64,000 nt of DNA from Gambelia wislizenii (lineage: Eukaryota; Chordata; Lepidosauria; Squamata; Crotaphytidae), in assembly GCA_030847615.1 (NCBI GenBank), contig JAUMIR010000014.1:12872501-12936500 (forward strand), read 5' to 3'. The notes under the pieces are model-generated. The model worked only from the letters and a program-made list of their open reading frames with translations, was not told where the DNA came from and ran no database searches. Position 1 is the stretch's first letter; each line of letters starts with the position of its first letter. Positions 44,504-54,800 of this stretch are shown piece by piece. Both the position numbers and the translations under genes were made by a program.

Positions 44504-44910
44504 ATGGACAGTGAGGGAACTGCTGCAGTCACTTGCAACAGCTGTGGGATGTTTGTGTTCTTGCCTGTGGGTATGCAGGGCTACAGCTGCAGCAAGTGCA
44601 AGTTGGTTGTGTTGTTGGCAGAGAAGGTCCAACAACTTGAGGCCCAATTAGCCACTATACAGCATATTAGGGAGCAGGACGTTTTCTTAGAGCAGAGCAG
44701 AAGGTCCTGGTTCAGGAACACGCAGGGGATGTCTCTATGGAGGAGGGTAGTTCTGATACACAGGAGATCAGTGTTTGGAAGACTCATAGAAGGAGAAGGA
44801 GCAGGGGTCATTCTATGAGTTTGGCACTACAGAACCAGTTTGAAGCTCTGTCCCTTGTTATTTATGACAAGGAATGGGGAGGAGAGCAGCAGAGCCAGAC
44901 CTCAGGGCCC
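44504..44910 (+). pseudogene. CR1 ORF1 N-terminus
   Basis: Starts at ATG 44504 (MDSEGTAAVTCNSCGMF), with the second CxxC pair in CSKCKLVVLL, then a coiled coil (EKVQQLEAQLATIQ). A frame change near 44720-44740 shifts it to the WKTHRRRRSRGHSMSLALQN segment. The esterase domain is absent because of the deletion. Confidence 0.85.
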
Positions 44911-45590
44911 AGTGCTATTCAACATCTTTATCAATGACTTGGATGAGGGAATAGAGGACATGCTTATCATGTTTGCAGATGACACCAAATTAGGAGGGAT
45001 AGCTAATACCCTAGAACACAAGATCAAAATCCAAAATGACCTGAACAGATTAGATAGCTGGGCCAAAACTAACAAAATGAATTTCAACAGGGAGAAATAT
45101 AGGATACTACACTTGGGCAGAAAAAATGAAATGCACAGATACAGGATAGGTGACACCCGGCACTACATGTGAAATGGATCTCGGAGTCTTAGTGGACCAC
45201 AAACTGAACAATGAGGCAGCTAAAAAAGCCAATGCAATTCTAGGCTGCATCAATAGGAGGATAGTGTCTAGATCGAGGGAAGTAATATTGCCATTCCATT
45301 CTGAGGTCTGGAAGTCATGCCCTTTGAGGAGTGGCTTAGGGAGCTGGGAATGTTTAACCTAGAGAAGAGAAGGTGAAGAGGCATGGTTAAATATTTGAAG
45401 GGATGTCATACTGAAGATGGAGCAAGCTTGTTTTCTGCCACTCCATATACTAGGACATGGAGCAATGGATTCAAACTACAGGAAAAGACATTCCATCTAA
45501 ACGTTAGGAAGAACGTCCTGACAGTAAGAGCTGTTCAACAGTGGAATGTGCTGCTTTGGAGTGTGGTGGAGTGTCCTTTTTGGGGTGTTT
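44908..45590 (+). pseudogene. CR1 ORF2 RT C-terminal half
   Basis: Reads [20 protein letters not shown] and FADDTKLGG near 44974, with the thumb continuing to 45172. After frame changes it continues as [20 protein letters not shown] and, with a ~75-bp gap near 45300 (the RPHLEYC...RVQRR block is missing), as a RELGMFNLEKRR-like reading. It is non-functional. Confidence 0.8.
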
Positions 45591-45715
45591 TTTTTTTTAA
45601 AACAGAGGCTGCATGTCCATCTGTTGGGAATGCTTGTGTATTTCTGCAGGGCAAGGGGTTGAACTAAATGGCCCTTGTGGTCTCTTCCAATTCTATGATT
45701 GTATGAATGAGACAC

Positions 45716-45806
45716 TTCCAAATCCCCTTGTTATGAACAGCCTTGCTCAGATCTTGGAAACTAAGGGCCATAACCTCCTTGACTGAATCTATCCACCTGT
45801 CCCTGT
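45716..45806 (-). mobile_element. RTE/BovB 3' fragment
   Basis: Matches 32430-32530: ccttgctcagatcttggaaa, ctaagggccataacctcctt and gactgaatctatccac. Only the ORF C-terminal bit is left. Confidence 0.6.
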
Positions 45807-46274
45807 GGCCATATAGGTCGCCTATTTATTTACATATTTGTCTGCTTCTCCTCTGAAGGTCCAAGAACAGTGTATAGCACTTTGAAACTAAAAGTTGGCA
45901 TCCTTTTCAGGAGCTGCGGGGTTGTAAATTGGAGCTATACTGGAGATTCACGCAAAGGGATTTTGCAGTGCCTTTGAGACTGAGGGGAAAATGTTTGTAG
46001 CATGACCTTTCACAGACTGGGTCTGCTGCCCAGATCCAGACCCAGTCTATGATGAAGACTATGTCTTTGAATAACTGGGGATTTCTGGCTATGGTCATGA
46101 ATGACTGAATGTGACATTTGTAGTCTGAGCACCCTGAGCAAATCATTTCTGAGGTGCCACAGATTGGGGCACTGGAGAATGACATCTGCAGAGCTCTTCT
46201 GGTCATAGGGTACCTTAAACAAGCAGTGATGGCAGGACCTTGAGGGATCTCTCCAGCAACAGGCCCCATACCTG

Positions 46275-46345
46275 AAAGAGTACTCGGCAGCAACTTGAGG
46301 TAAGTTGAGGACAAAGGGGAAAAGTGGGAGGAAGAGAGAGAAACA
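46275..46345 (-). repeat. Dispersed repeat X, copy 2 (first part)
   Basis: The block gcagcaacttgaggtaagtt, gaggacaaaggggaaaagtg corresponds to repeat X. The remainder of the same copy appears at 47108-47195, so 46346-47107, including repeat Z, was inserted into it. Confidence 0.5.
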
Positions 46346-46689
46346 AAGGCTGAGTCTATACTGCTGCCTTAATCCAGATGTGATCAACAAGGGGGGGGGC
46401 TGCTCTATCCCCTCCTCGTTGACTGCACAGGCACCCTGTTCTGACCTCAGCAGAAGTGCCGTCACTGGCCGGGATCTCACAGGGAGCTGCTTGGTTGATG
46501 AGGTGGCAGCAGCGGCAGCCCTGAAGAGGAGCCACCCCCTTCTCTGTGCTGCTCAGTAAGGGAGATGGTGCCACGTATGCCCATGGACAAACTAGATCAG
46601 GCCAAATCGAATCCGACCCAGCTGTCCAGACAGCAAAAGAACTAGAGGTATTCTGGAATATTCTGGAAACGTCAGAGTTTTCAGTGGTT

Positions 46690-47107
46690 GTTCTTAAACC
46701 AGATTAATAGCTTAATAAAGCAGATTCGCTGTGTGTGTTGTCTGGACATTGCAACAGGGGCTTGTCTATACAAGGCAATAAAATGTGGATTGATGCACTG
46801 CCAATTTACATTTGTCTCCAAGGTTTTCTTTCTTTCTTTCAAGATTGCAAGCATGCAAAGCCATACACATTTGCTGTTCAAACGGGCATGCCTGTGAATC
46901 AAGATGGCAAGGTGTGAGTGAATTACTCACTTTTTTATTGTTACAAGTTGCCACTACCAAACAGTTTTTTTAAAAAAAGCAAATCCAAGGTGCGGAAGTG
47001 CAATCTTCCACTTAAACAGAAAAAAAGAAGAAGAAGAAAGGCTGTTTCATCACCTCTGAGCATGATCGCCATGGTGAAAATCCAGCATGGTGGTTCTGGG
47101 TGGTGAG
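46690..47107 (+). repeat. Dispersed repeat Z, copy 2
   Basis: Contains ggcttgtctatacaaggcaa, aaaatgtggattgatgcact, gggcatgcctgtgaatcaag, gtgagtgaattactcac, aaggtgcggaagtgcaatct and gtttcatcacctctgagca, as in the copies near 33660, 57770 and 60590. Confidence 0.65.
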
Positions 47108-47195
47108 ACATTCTAAAAGCAGCTGAAAAAGTGAGATAACCGAGGATTAATCGGGACTGTCATTGCTGAATCTGGACAGTTGGAGAGTTATGCAA
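47108..47195 (-). repeat. Dispersed repeat X, copy 2 (second part)
   Basis: Block ctaaaagcagctgaaaaagt, gaggattaatcgggactgtc and ggacagttggagagt, the reverse of 62060-62125 in repeat X. Confidence 0.55.
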
Positions 47196-48158
47196 AAGTA
47201 TCCAGAGTTCTTACTCCTGTTTTATAGCTCACAGTACTAGCCTGTAAGTACCAGATATTCTTACAATATGGTCAGGAAGAATACTTCCTCTTGTAGTCAT
47301 GAGTGCCAAGAATCCAACTGTAATGGAAGGAATCTCCACCTTTTCATGGGGGGACTCTTCTTGACAGTTTCCTGCCTCTTTGCCTTTAGCATCAGCAAAT
47401 CTCTCCAGTGTTCATTCCCAGACATGGTAGTCATCCCAGCCAAGAGAGTGTCGAGACCTGAGCCACTGCAGGAAAGAATGTTCCAGCAGTCCAAGGAAAG
47501 TAGGACTACCCCACACTATTCACATCTTAAATCATCACATTCAGATTTTTATGATTTTTGTCTTACAAAACTTTAGTATGTAAGGATGTGGAAAACCATT
47601 CGGAATTTTCCTTGATTCCCTCCCCATGCAACTCAGTTTCCTGAACATGTTCAGTCCCTTTTTGTTTTTAGGTTTAACCCAAGATGATCCACGTTTTTCT
47701 TGCTATCTGAGTCATTGCTGAACATGGTGTCAAGGCCAGTTCTGCTGTGTTGCAGCATGAAACAGGGAGCTTCAGGCCACAGAATGTAAGGGAATAGGTG
47801 AAGCCCAGAACTGATGTCTGAATGGTGCAAAGAGATTTTTTGGGGGGGGAAGTGTTTGCTGTATAACAGAATGTAGGAAGGCAGCATTATTGGGTGCTTG
47901 ATCCTCATAGCAAAATGTCTTGGGTTGGCACAGCATATTTTCCCACACTGAATGCACCATCAGCTGTTCATTCATGTGTTTTATGCAAAAGCACAGGTTG
48001 CTAAGCAGAGGAGTGTAAATATGAGTCCCATAGGGTGAAATGCCATTGAGAGATGATGTAGTACAATGCTACATCGGTGTAATTCTACAGCACTGCAAGC
48101 AAACTGAGGCATCCAGATTGGTGGGGAGAGAAGGGAATTGTGCCTGCCCATCATTTTC
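47196..48158. other. No recognised element
   Basis: The 102-codon frame at 47268-47576 has a hydrophobic stretch (GGLFLTVSCLFAFSISKSL), but there is nothing else to support a gene. The rest is unassigned. Confidence 0.4.
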
Positions 48159-48330
48159 ATAGAATCATAGAATCATAAAGTTGGAAGAGACCACAAGGGC
48201 CATCTAGTCCAACCCCCTGCTATGCAGGAATACACAATCAACTAATTCCCAACAGATAGCCATCCAGCCTCTGTTTAAAAACCCCCAAAGAAGGAGACTC
48301 CACCACACTCTGAGGCAGTGCATTCCACTT
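48159..48330 (-). mobile_element. CR1 3' end
   Basis: Reverse CR1 tail (atagaatcatagaatcataa), 3' UTR, and last ORF2 codons up to gcagtgcattccactt. It joins a SINE scrap at 48331-48400 (gccatcatggtatagtagtt on the minus strand). Confidence 0.85.
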
Positions 48331-48400
48331 CAGAGTCCAGAGTTCAGTGGACTCCAGATTCCTAATGCCACACTCAAACTACTATACCATGATGGCTCAC
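48331..48400 (-). mobile_element. tRNA-derived SINE head fragment
   Basis: Only the A-box side of the SINE seen at 39511-39730 is present: gagccatcatggtatagtag, then gtttgagtgtggcattaggaa on the minus strand (partly degenerate). Confidence 0.6.
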
Positions 48401-48469
48401 CTAAACAGCTTTGGAAGGCTGAGTCTGTTCCCAGAGCTGTACTTTGTCCACTCATGCCATAAAAGGATG

Positions 48470-48706
48470 AAAGAGAGGAAAGGTTAGAATCTTTTGGATA
48501 GAACATTAGACAGAACTTCTTGATGGTAAAAGTGGCTTGGCAATAAAACCTGTTACCAAGAGAGGTGGCAGGATCTCTTTCTCTGGATGTCTTTAAAAAG
48601 AGGCTGGACAGCTACCTGCTGGGGATGCTCTAGCTGGAGTTCCCGCATTAAGTAGTGGGTTGGACACAATGGCCCATGAGGCCCCTTCCAACTCGATGAT
48701 TCTGTG
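48470..48706 (+). mobile_element. CR1 3' end, old
   Basis: Diverged CR1 tail: cattagacagaacttcttga, ggatgtctttaaaaagaggc, tggacagctacctgctgggg, gttggacacaatggcccatg and gatgattctgtgg. Confidence 0.8.
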
Positions 48707-49257
48707 GACTTTATCAGATGGAGCTATAATTGCAGCCATCGCTAATCCATGGTGGAAGGTCAGAACTGCACCTGGGTGTCACCCTCCTGCCCTTCCATAT
48801 CAAGGGAAGAAGTAGAATCCATCACACATCCCTGGACCACTAGCATAATTATGCTGGCAGAAAGTTACACTGTGCCAGAGTGGCTATTGGATCTTAGCCA
48901 ATAGGTAACTTTCCAAGATCTGCTTCAGGCAAGGTTCTGTGGCAACTCCCCACCCCTTCTGTCCACCAACTATTTTCTCCTTGGCATGAAAAATATTACG
49001 AAAGAAATGGACTTCTTTGAATCTCAGGTTTTTCTGAAGGGATTCAATGCTCCATGTGCCTCTTATGCTTTCTTGCCCTCTTCTGACCGACTCTGAGAGA
49101 GAGACGTGATGAAGAGAAGGACAATGGCACCTGCTGACAGACCAGAGAAAGCTGTAATTGCTTGCAGAAGGGCCTGGAGACTTTTGTCTTTCACTGTGTT
49201 GAGCTGGCAGTGATGAATGGCTGTTCTGTACACTGTTCATGTCCCAGCATTAAAATC
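48707..49257. other. No recognised element
   Basis: A 118-codon minus-strand frame (48884-49240) is the longest open stretch outside the repeats, but I recognise no domain in it and give it no function. Confidence 0.4.
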
Positions 49258-49265
49258 CACTAGAA

Positions 49266-49673
49266 CAGAAGTGAGCAACTGAGGGAAGCTAGGATGCTGC
49301 ACCTGCCCACCATTCTTCCCACACACACACACACAAAAATCACAAACATTTTTGCCCCACCAAAGGCCCTGTAAGGAGCATGGGGGGTATTTGGCCACAT
49401 TTGGAGGAACACCTTGTGCCATTTTAGGCCCAGCAGGAGCAATTTTAACAGCAGGAAGTGACCAAAAGTCACCTCATGTTCACTTTGTGTTTTAAAAACA
49501 GGCTTCTCTGGGACCTAACATTTCTCAAGGGAACCCCAAAACATGGTAAAAATTCCACCCACTTCTTAGAGGGCATTTTGGGGTGATTTTTTTAAAAGAA
49601 ATAACATCTGGGGGCCACAAAAAATGGCCAGAGGACTGCATGCAGTTTATGCCTCATACTTTCTCCACCCCTG
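49266..49673. mobile_element. hAT-like MITE with 8-bp duplications
   Basis: The left end is cagaagtgagcaactgaggg. The right end, reversed, is caggggtggagaaagtatga. Flanks are cactagaa (49258-49265) and ctcgagaa (49674-49681), six of eight identical. The cagnngtgngcaac-type terminus and 8-bp duplication fit hAT. The interior (ggccacatttgg, caccttgtgccattttaggc) has no coding capacity. Confidence 0.65.
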
Positions 49674-49764
49674 CTCGAGAAGAAGAAAAGAGTACCATCT
49701 TGCTTGATGTTCTTTGTTACCCAGATTACTGGGGGTTCATGGAAACCCCACTTGCATCATATAT

Positions 49765-50545
49765 TAATATGGGGAATTTTAATTAGCTCAGTATGGCAGT
49801 GAGAGACCGAGTAACTACAGGATCTTTTGAGCTATGTATACCAGTATTAACAAGACTCAGATTCAGGAAATAAAACAAAAATGATTTTATTGAAAAATCA
49901 TCACCATCACCACCACCACCATCTTTATTTATAGCCCACTATTTCCCCAAGGCTGGGACCCAAAGCAGCTCTCAGAAGTATTCACACCAATACTCAGGCT
50001 TCAAATAACCACACAAGGCTAACGAAGAATAGGAGGAAGTATTGGGATAGAGAAATAGAGTTCAGGTTGACGGGCTATGCTATACCTGACTGAAGAGCAG
50101 AGATTCATGCAGAGAAGATGTACAGCTATGCACACTGGGTGACATAGCAAACAAACAGAGTGATGGCCTCTGGGAAACTGAGCATACTTTGGAGGTATTT
50201 TGGGGTGATGTTTATATTCAATATTCCCTCTGAAGGAGTGTCATGAGTGGAATACAATGTTTGCTGGACAATGGAAGCTCTGGCTATGTTAACAATCTCT
50301 AATGGCTGAGATATTAAGACCGATGGGCATCAGGCAACCTTCTGTTGTTGAGGTGAGAGGTGCAAAGGAAAACCAGTTTGCAGAGTAGTGAGTTTTTTTG
50401 GCCACTTGATTGAATTAGTGAATGATTCACTTCCAGGTATGTCCAGAGAATTAGCACATTTCCACCCTAATTCACTGTCCAAAGGACATAAATGCTACCT
50501 AAACATATCTTTTGGGAATTTAGAAAGGCCTCTTTGTTAAGTTTT
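49765..50545 (-). repeat. LTR-like dispersed repeat, copy 3
   Basis: Same landmarks as copy 1: aattagctcagtatggcagt, ggatcttttgagctatgtat, aatgattttattgaaaa, tattcacaccaatactcagg, cctctgaaggagtgtcatga, gtggaatacaatgtttgctg, tatgttaacaatct. A short L2-type 3' end (49898-49980) interrupts it. Confidence 0.65.
49898..49980 (-). mobile_element. L2-type 3' tail inside copy 3
   Basis: An ACC/ATC repeat (49900-49922) followed by atctttatttatagcccact and tttccccaaggctgggaccc is the reverse of an L2-like 3' UTR. It interrupts the LTR-like repeat. Confidence 0.6.
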
Positions 50546-50628
50546 GAGCAAACTTTCGCTCATTCTCTGCTTCTGGAGAAGTCTGGGTCTACTGCTAATC
50601 TCATGAAGTGTCAATAAATAAGCCAAAT

Positions 50629-50730
50629 ATGGCCATCTGTCAGGAGTGCTTTGATTGTGTCTTCCTGCATGGCAGGGGAACTGGATGGCCCTTGTGGTCT
50701 CTTCCAACTCTTTGATTCTATGATTCTATG
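50629..50730 (+). mobile_element. CR1 tail
   Basis: Last ~100 bp of CR1: atggccatctgtcaggagtg, ctggatggcccttgtggtct and attctatgattctatga. Confidence 0.85.
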
Positions 50731-51413
50731 AAATGTAGGATACTACACTTCAGCAGTAAAAATTGCACAGGTATAGAATGGGCGACACCTGGCTTGATGG
50801 CAGTACATGCGAAAGGGATCTAGGAGTCTTAGTGGACCACAAGCTGATCATGAGTCAACAATGTCATGCAGCAGCTAAAAAGCCAATGCAATTCTAGGTT
50901 GCATCAATAGGAGTCTAGTGTCTAGATCAAGGGAAGTAAAAGTACCACTCTATTCTGCTTTGGTCAGGTCAGACCTCACCTGGAATACTGTGTCCAGTTC
51001 TGGGCACCACAATTCAGGAAGGATACTGAGAAGCTGGAATGTGTCCAGAGGAGGACAACCAGGATGGAGGGTGGTCTGGAAGCCATGCCCTATGATAAGC
51101 AGCTTAGGGAGCTGGGCATGTTTAGTCTGGAGAAGAGAAGGTTGAGAGGGGACATGATAGCCATGTTTAAATATTTGAAGGGATGTCATACCGAGGATAG
51201 AGCAAGCTTATTTTCTGCTGCTCCAGAGACTAGGGCACAGAGCAATGGACTCAATCTATAGGAAAAGAGATTCCACTTAAACAAGAGCTGTTCAGCACTG
51301 GAATGTGCTGCCTCGTAGTGTGGTGGAGTCTCCTTCAGAGGTTTTTAAACAGAGTCTGGATGTCTATCTGTCAGAAGTGCTTTGATTGTGTATTCCTGCA
51401 TGGCAGGGGGTTA
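50731..51413 (+). mobile_element. CR1 3' part, plus strand
   Basis: The RT C-terminal part ([41 protein letters not shown]) through to the 3' UTR (gtgtattcctgcatggcagg). It stops at ggggtt, ~50 bp short of the tail, where minus-strand CR1 begins. Confidence 0.88.
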
Positions 51414-52302
51414 GCCAACCAATTACAAATCCCCCTAAGAGTTGGATTGTCTAGCCCACAAGTTACTAACCTTTTTGCAAGAATATCATGGGGGAACTTG
51501 TCAAAAGCCTTACTGAAATCAAGATACACTACATTCCCTTTATCTATCAAGTTGGTAACTTCATCAGAAAAAGAGATAAGATTCATCTGGCATGACTTGT
51601 TTTTCAAAAACCCATGTTGACTTTTAGTGATCATAGCATTCCTTTCTAAGTGCTTAACAGACTGTCTGTTTATAATGATCTCCTCTAAAATCTTTCCGAG
51701 TGTTGATGTCAGGCTGACTGGGCGGTAATTATTTGGGTCTTCTTTCCCCCCTTTTTAAAGATGGGGACAACATTTGCCCTCCTCCAGCCTGCTGGGAACT
51801 CTCCTGTTCTCCATGAATTCTCAAAGATTATTGACAATGGTTCTGAGATTACTTCTGCCAGTTCTTTTAATACCCTTGGATGAAGTTCATCTGGCCCTGG
51901 AGACTTGAACTCATTTATACTGGCCAGGTATTCCTGAACTACCTCTTTACCAATTCTGTGCTGTATTCCCCCTACTGCATCATCTGCTCCATCTTCCCCA
52001 GGTTGAGCACTGTTCCCCCTTTGGGAGAAGACTGAAGCAAAGAAGGTGTTAAGTAGTTCTGCCTTTTCTCTATCCCCTGTTAGCCTTTCACCATCTTCTC
52101 CACGCATTAGCCCTACCATTTCCTTGTTCTTCCTTTTGCTACGGATATACCCCACAAAAGCCCTTTTTATTGTTTTTAACCTCTCTAACAAACCTGAGCT
52201 CCATCTGAGGTTTGGTCTTTCTGACTTTCCCCCTACATGAACTGGCTATTTGTTTGCATTCTTCTTTGGTGATTTCTCCCCCTTTCCATTTCTTGTACAT
52301 GC
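51414..52302 (-). mobile_element. CR1 RT/linker region, minus strand
   Basis: Minus-strand pieces: 51709-52191 ([48 protein letters not shown]) and 51371-51634 ([28 protein letters not shown]). It abuts the plus-strand CR1 at 51413 and lacks the FADD half. Confidence 0.88.
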
Positions 52303-52304
52303 CC

Positions 52305-52790
52305 TTTGTAGTATCAGCTAAGAAGTGAACTTAATGACCAATTCAGTTTTAACTTTCTTTCATTCATGTATTTCTTTTATCAAACATTTGTCCTTGCTAC
52401 CATGTATATAAACAATAACATCTAATAATGATTTGTAAGAAAAAAAGTTTTCCTGTCTTACATTTTTCCCATTTATGATGTTTCATAACTATATTAAAGT
52501 ATATTTTTTAAAAGGAGCTATACATGATGATCTGGTATTAACCATTAAGTCCTTCTTTACTCTCCATTTTTCCTCCCAATATGTGTTTCTTGGGAACCAT
52601 TGTCTTTCAGATTCATCCATGGGGCTTTTGTTTAAAAGATAGGTCAATTTATCCACCTCTTTCATCTCAGCAAGTCTCAATAACCATTCATCAGTAGACG
52701 GGTTCTCTCTGTGTTTCCCTTTTTGGCCAAGAGTAATTCTAGCTACTGTGGTTACTCTGGTTTCCCTTTCGATTGTATAAATCTTTTGCC
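52305..52790 (-). mobile_element. L1 3' end
   Basis: The minus-strand reading at 52489-52824 includes NPSTDEWLLRLAEMKEVDKL and WYLVNxxFPR-like sequence. It is equivalent to the C-terminal block of L1 ORF2 that in 1481-1972 reads NIEEWKDKVIDMMELD. The AT-rich 3' UTR occupies 52305-52488. Confidence 0.65.
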
Positions 52791-52911
52791 TTTGGAGGTT
52801 TTTAAACAGAGGCTGTGTGCCCATCTGTCGGACGTGCTTTAATTGTGTGTCCCTGCAGGGCAGGGGGCTGGACTAGATGTCCCTTGTCTCTTCCAATTCT
52901 ATGATTCAATG
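52791..52911 (+). mobile_element. CR1 tail
   Basis: Contains ggaggtttttaaacagaggc, gcccatctgtcggacgtgct, gggctggactagatgtccct and aattctatgattcaatgg. Confidence 0.85.
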
Positions 52912-53100
52912 GATACAATGCTTTTGTACTTTGAACTCAGTCTGAAGCAACTGAAGTAATCTGAGGAGGACAAAGCAGGGAAAGGGAAAGAAGAAAGAGA
53001 AACTGGGACACTTAAAAGGAACTTAAAAAGTGGGATAGCAGAGGATTTACTGAGATTGTCCCTGCCAAATAGGGACTATTGGAGGGTACGGATTCCTGTT
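52912..53100 (-). repeat. Dispersed repeat X, copy 3
   Basis: Shared blocks: tttgaactcagtctgaagca, aagaaagagaaactgggaca, gtgggatagcagaggattta, gagattgtccctgccaaata and gggactattggaggg. Confidence 0.65.
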
Positions 53101-53127
53101 ATCAACATGCTTGTATTGTTCCCACAG

Positions 53128-53404
53128 TTTATTTTTATTCATTTATTTATTTATACCCCGCTCTTCAGCCTCAAGGCTATCAGAGCGGCTTACAAATTGT
53201 TTTAAGCAATAGCTATTTACACATCTACACTGCAATAAGCAGTTTCCAATGTGTGTTTAGCTAATTGCCCCCACAAGCCGGGTACTCATTTTGTCAACCT
53301 ACGAAAGGATGGATGGCTGAGTGAACCTTGGAGCCCGTTGGAATTGAACTTGCAACGTGGTGACTTGCAGGACTGGCATTTAACCACTGTGCCACCAGGG
53401 CTCC
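53128..53404 (-). mobile_element. tRNA-derived SINE with L2-like tail
   Basis: Reverse of the family at 41781: tail tttataccccgctcttcagc at the left, body tagctaattgcccccacaag and ccgggtactcattttgtcaa, head ctgtgccaccagggctcc. Near full length. Confidence 0.88.
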
Positions 53405-54172
53405 TTATCAGTTTAGGAGATGGGTTGTGCCTATGCAATTTGCTTTGCTTTCTTTGGTTCTGTCCTTTGTTGCTTACTGACCCAGGAAATCATAGGACCA
53501 GACACAAGAGACTGGGTGTAAATGGGCCACTTTATTTAAATATATCCAATTTCTATCTTTCTCTAGAGAGCTGCAATGTGGGGAGGCAACCTAGTGTGGG
53601 AACAGCTGGAGCAGGTCTATCTCCAGGCCTTCTCCCAGCTTCCCCTGAGAGAACACCTGAGCCCCAGAGAGAACCCCATAGCTGGGTTCCTCACCAGTTG
53701 ACCAGCATCTGGAAGGCCAACCTAAAAGTCCCTCCCCCAAGGACTTTATGTCCTGTGAGGATTTATCCCTCAGGCCAGCCTCCTAGCTGCAGGAACTAAA
53801 GAGGTAGATCCAGAGACTTCCCTTCACCAAAAAGTGGTGCCATAGGTGCTCAGAAAACTACTGCACCTCCCCTCTCCTCCTGCTAAGTGACTGCCAATTT
53901 ATGACACCACCCTGGGCAATAATTGTCCAGTTCCACAGTCTGCAGTCTGGGGTTGGCAAAAACCTCATGAAAGGGGGTAAAAATTCCTACCCGGTCCCAA
54001 AATGACCATAGAAATCATACTGTGTTAGTGGCAGGAGGGTGAGTCAAGAGTTTGGGAAAGAAGAAGGGGGGGGGGGTTTCAGGGCCTTAAGTTGCCTCCA
54101 TCCCCATTGTTATCCTAAGAGGTGGGTGGTGTTAGTGTCCCACCTATGATGGCAAAATCTCCTGTAATATCT
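53405..54172. other. Unassigned; possible old repeat
   Basis: The block gggtgtaaatgggccacttt, atttaaatata could be a minus-strand poly(A) region of a retroelement, but there is nothing to confirm it. The 182-codon frame at 53251-53799 runs out of a SINE and is not supported as a gene. Confidence 0.4.
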
Positions 54173-54800
54173 AGGGGAATTATTAGCTTAAACAGGAGGC
54201 CTGCAAGAGGAGGGTAACTTCAAGGATATTTTAACCCATGTGTATCAGTTCTAACTGTATAGAGCACTCCAGTTAAAGTGAAATAAAGCATTTTATAGAA
54301 ATTTATTTATTTTTATTTAGGTATTTATACCCCGCTTTTCAGCCACAAAGGCTCTCAGAGCGGCTTACAAATTGTTAAGCAATAGCACTTTATACATCTA
54401 CACCACATTAAGCCGTTTCCAACGTGTCTTACCTAATTACCCCCACACGCCAGGTACTCATTTTACCGACCTACGAAAGGATGGAAGGCTGAGTGAACCT
54501 TGGAGCCCTTGGGGTTGAACTTGCAATGTTGTGGCTGCAGTACTACCATTTAACCTCTGTACCACCAGGGCTTCCTCATAACACAAAAAATAAACTAACA
54601 TACACAACACACATTCTTAAGAACCATACATGGTTCTATCAGAGTAAGGCAGAAAGGTTGGATAGAAGGAGATAGGTCCGGGAAGAAAGAGTGATAGTTA
54701 TCAGTCTTGAAGAGCAGCAAAGCTACTCAGACAGGCACAGGAGGTTCTGATCTGGGGCGCACCGAGAAAGAGAGTAGCTGAGGCCATCCACTGTGGCACA
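54173..54800 (-). repeat. LTR-like dispersed repeat, copy 4, split by a SINE
   Basis: 54173-54299 matches the U5-like end (ggggaattattagcttaaac, gtgtatcagttctaa, aagcattttatagaaa). The repeat resumes after the SINE at 54577 and fades by about 54800 (gaaggagataggtccgggaa, gaagagcagcaaagctactc). Confidence 0.5.
54300..54576 (-). mobile_element. tRNA-derived SINE with L2-like tail
   Basis: Same family as 53128: tatttataccccgcttttca, agctaattacccccacacgc-like body, caggtactcattttaccgac, head cctctgtaccaccagggctt. Inserted in LTR-like copy 4. Confidence 0.85.

Larger units (their letters stand above)
43985..45710 (+). mobile_element. CR1 with large internal deletion
   Basis: Both ends are kept: a 5' UTR whose tagctgcagcttcagt block is duplicated at 44011 and 44354, the ORF1 start at 44504, and the RT C-terminal half with the 3' UTR and tail (ttccaattctatgattgtat). 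At about 44907 the sequence jumps from the ORF1 linker (agagccagacctcaggg) to the RT palm (ggcccagtgctattcaacat). The ORF1 esterase, endonuclease and first half of the RT are missing, about 2.6 kb relative to an unduplicated CR1. Confidence 0.88.

Noticed and set aside
47268..47576. 102-codon frame with a hydrophobic stretch
   Set aside because: Nothing recognisable beyond one possible membrane segment; length is compatible with chance.
48884..49240. 118-codon minus-strand frame
   Set aside because: No motif, no splice or promoter context that I could support.
53251..53799. 182-codon plus-strand frame
   Set aside because: It begins inside a minus-strand SINE and runs into unassigned DNA; no domain.
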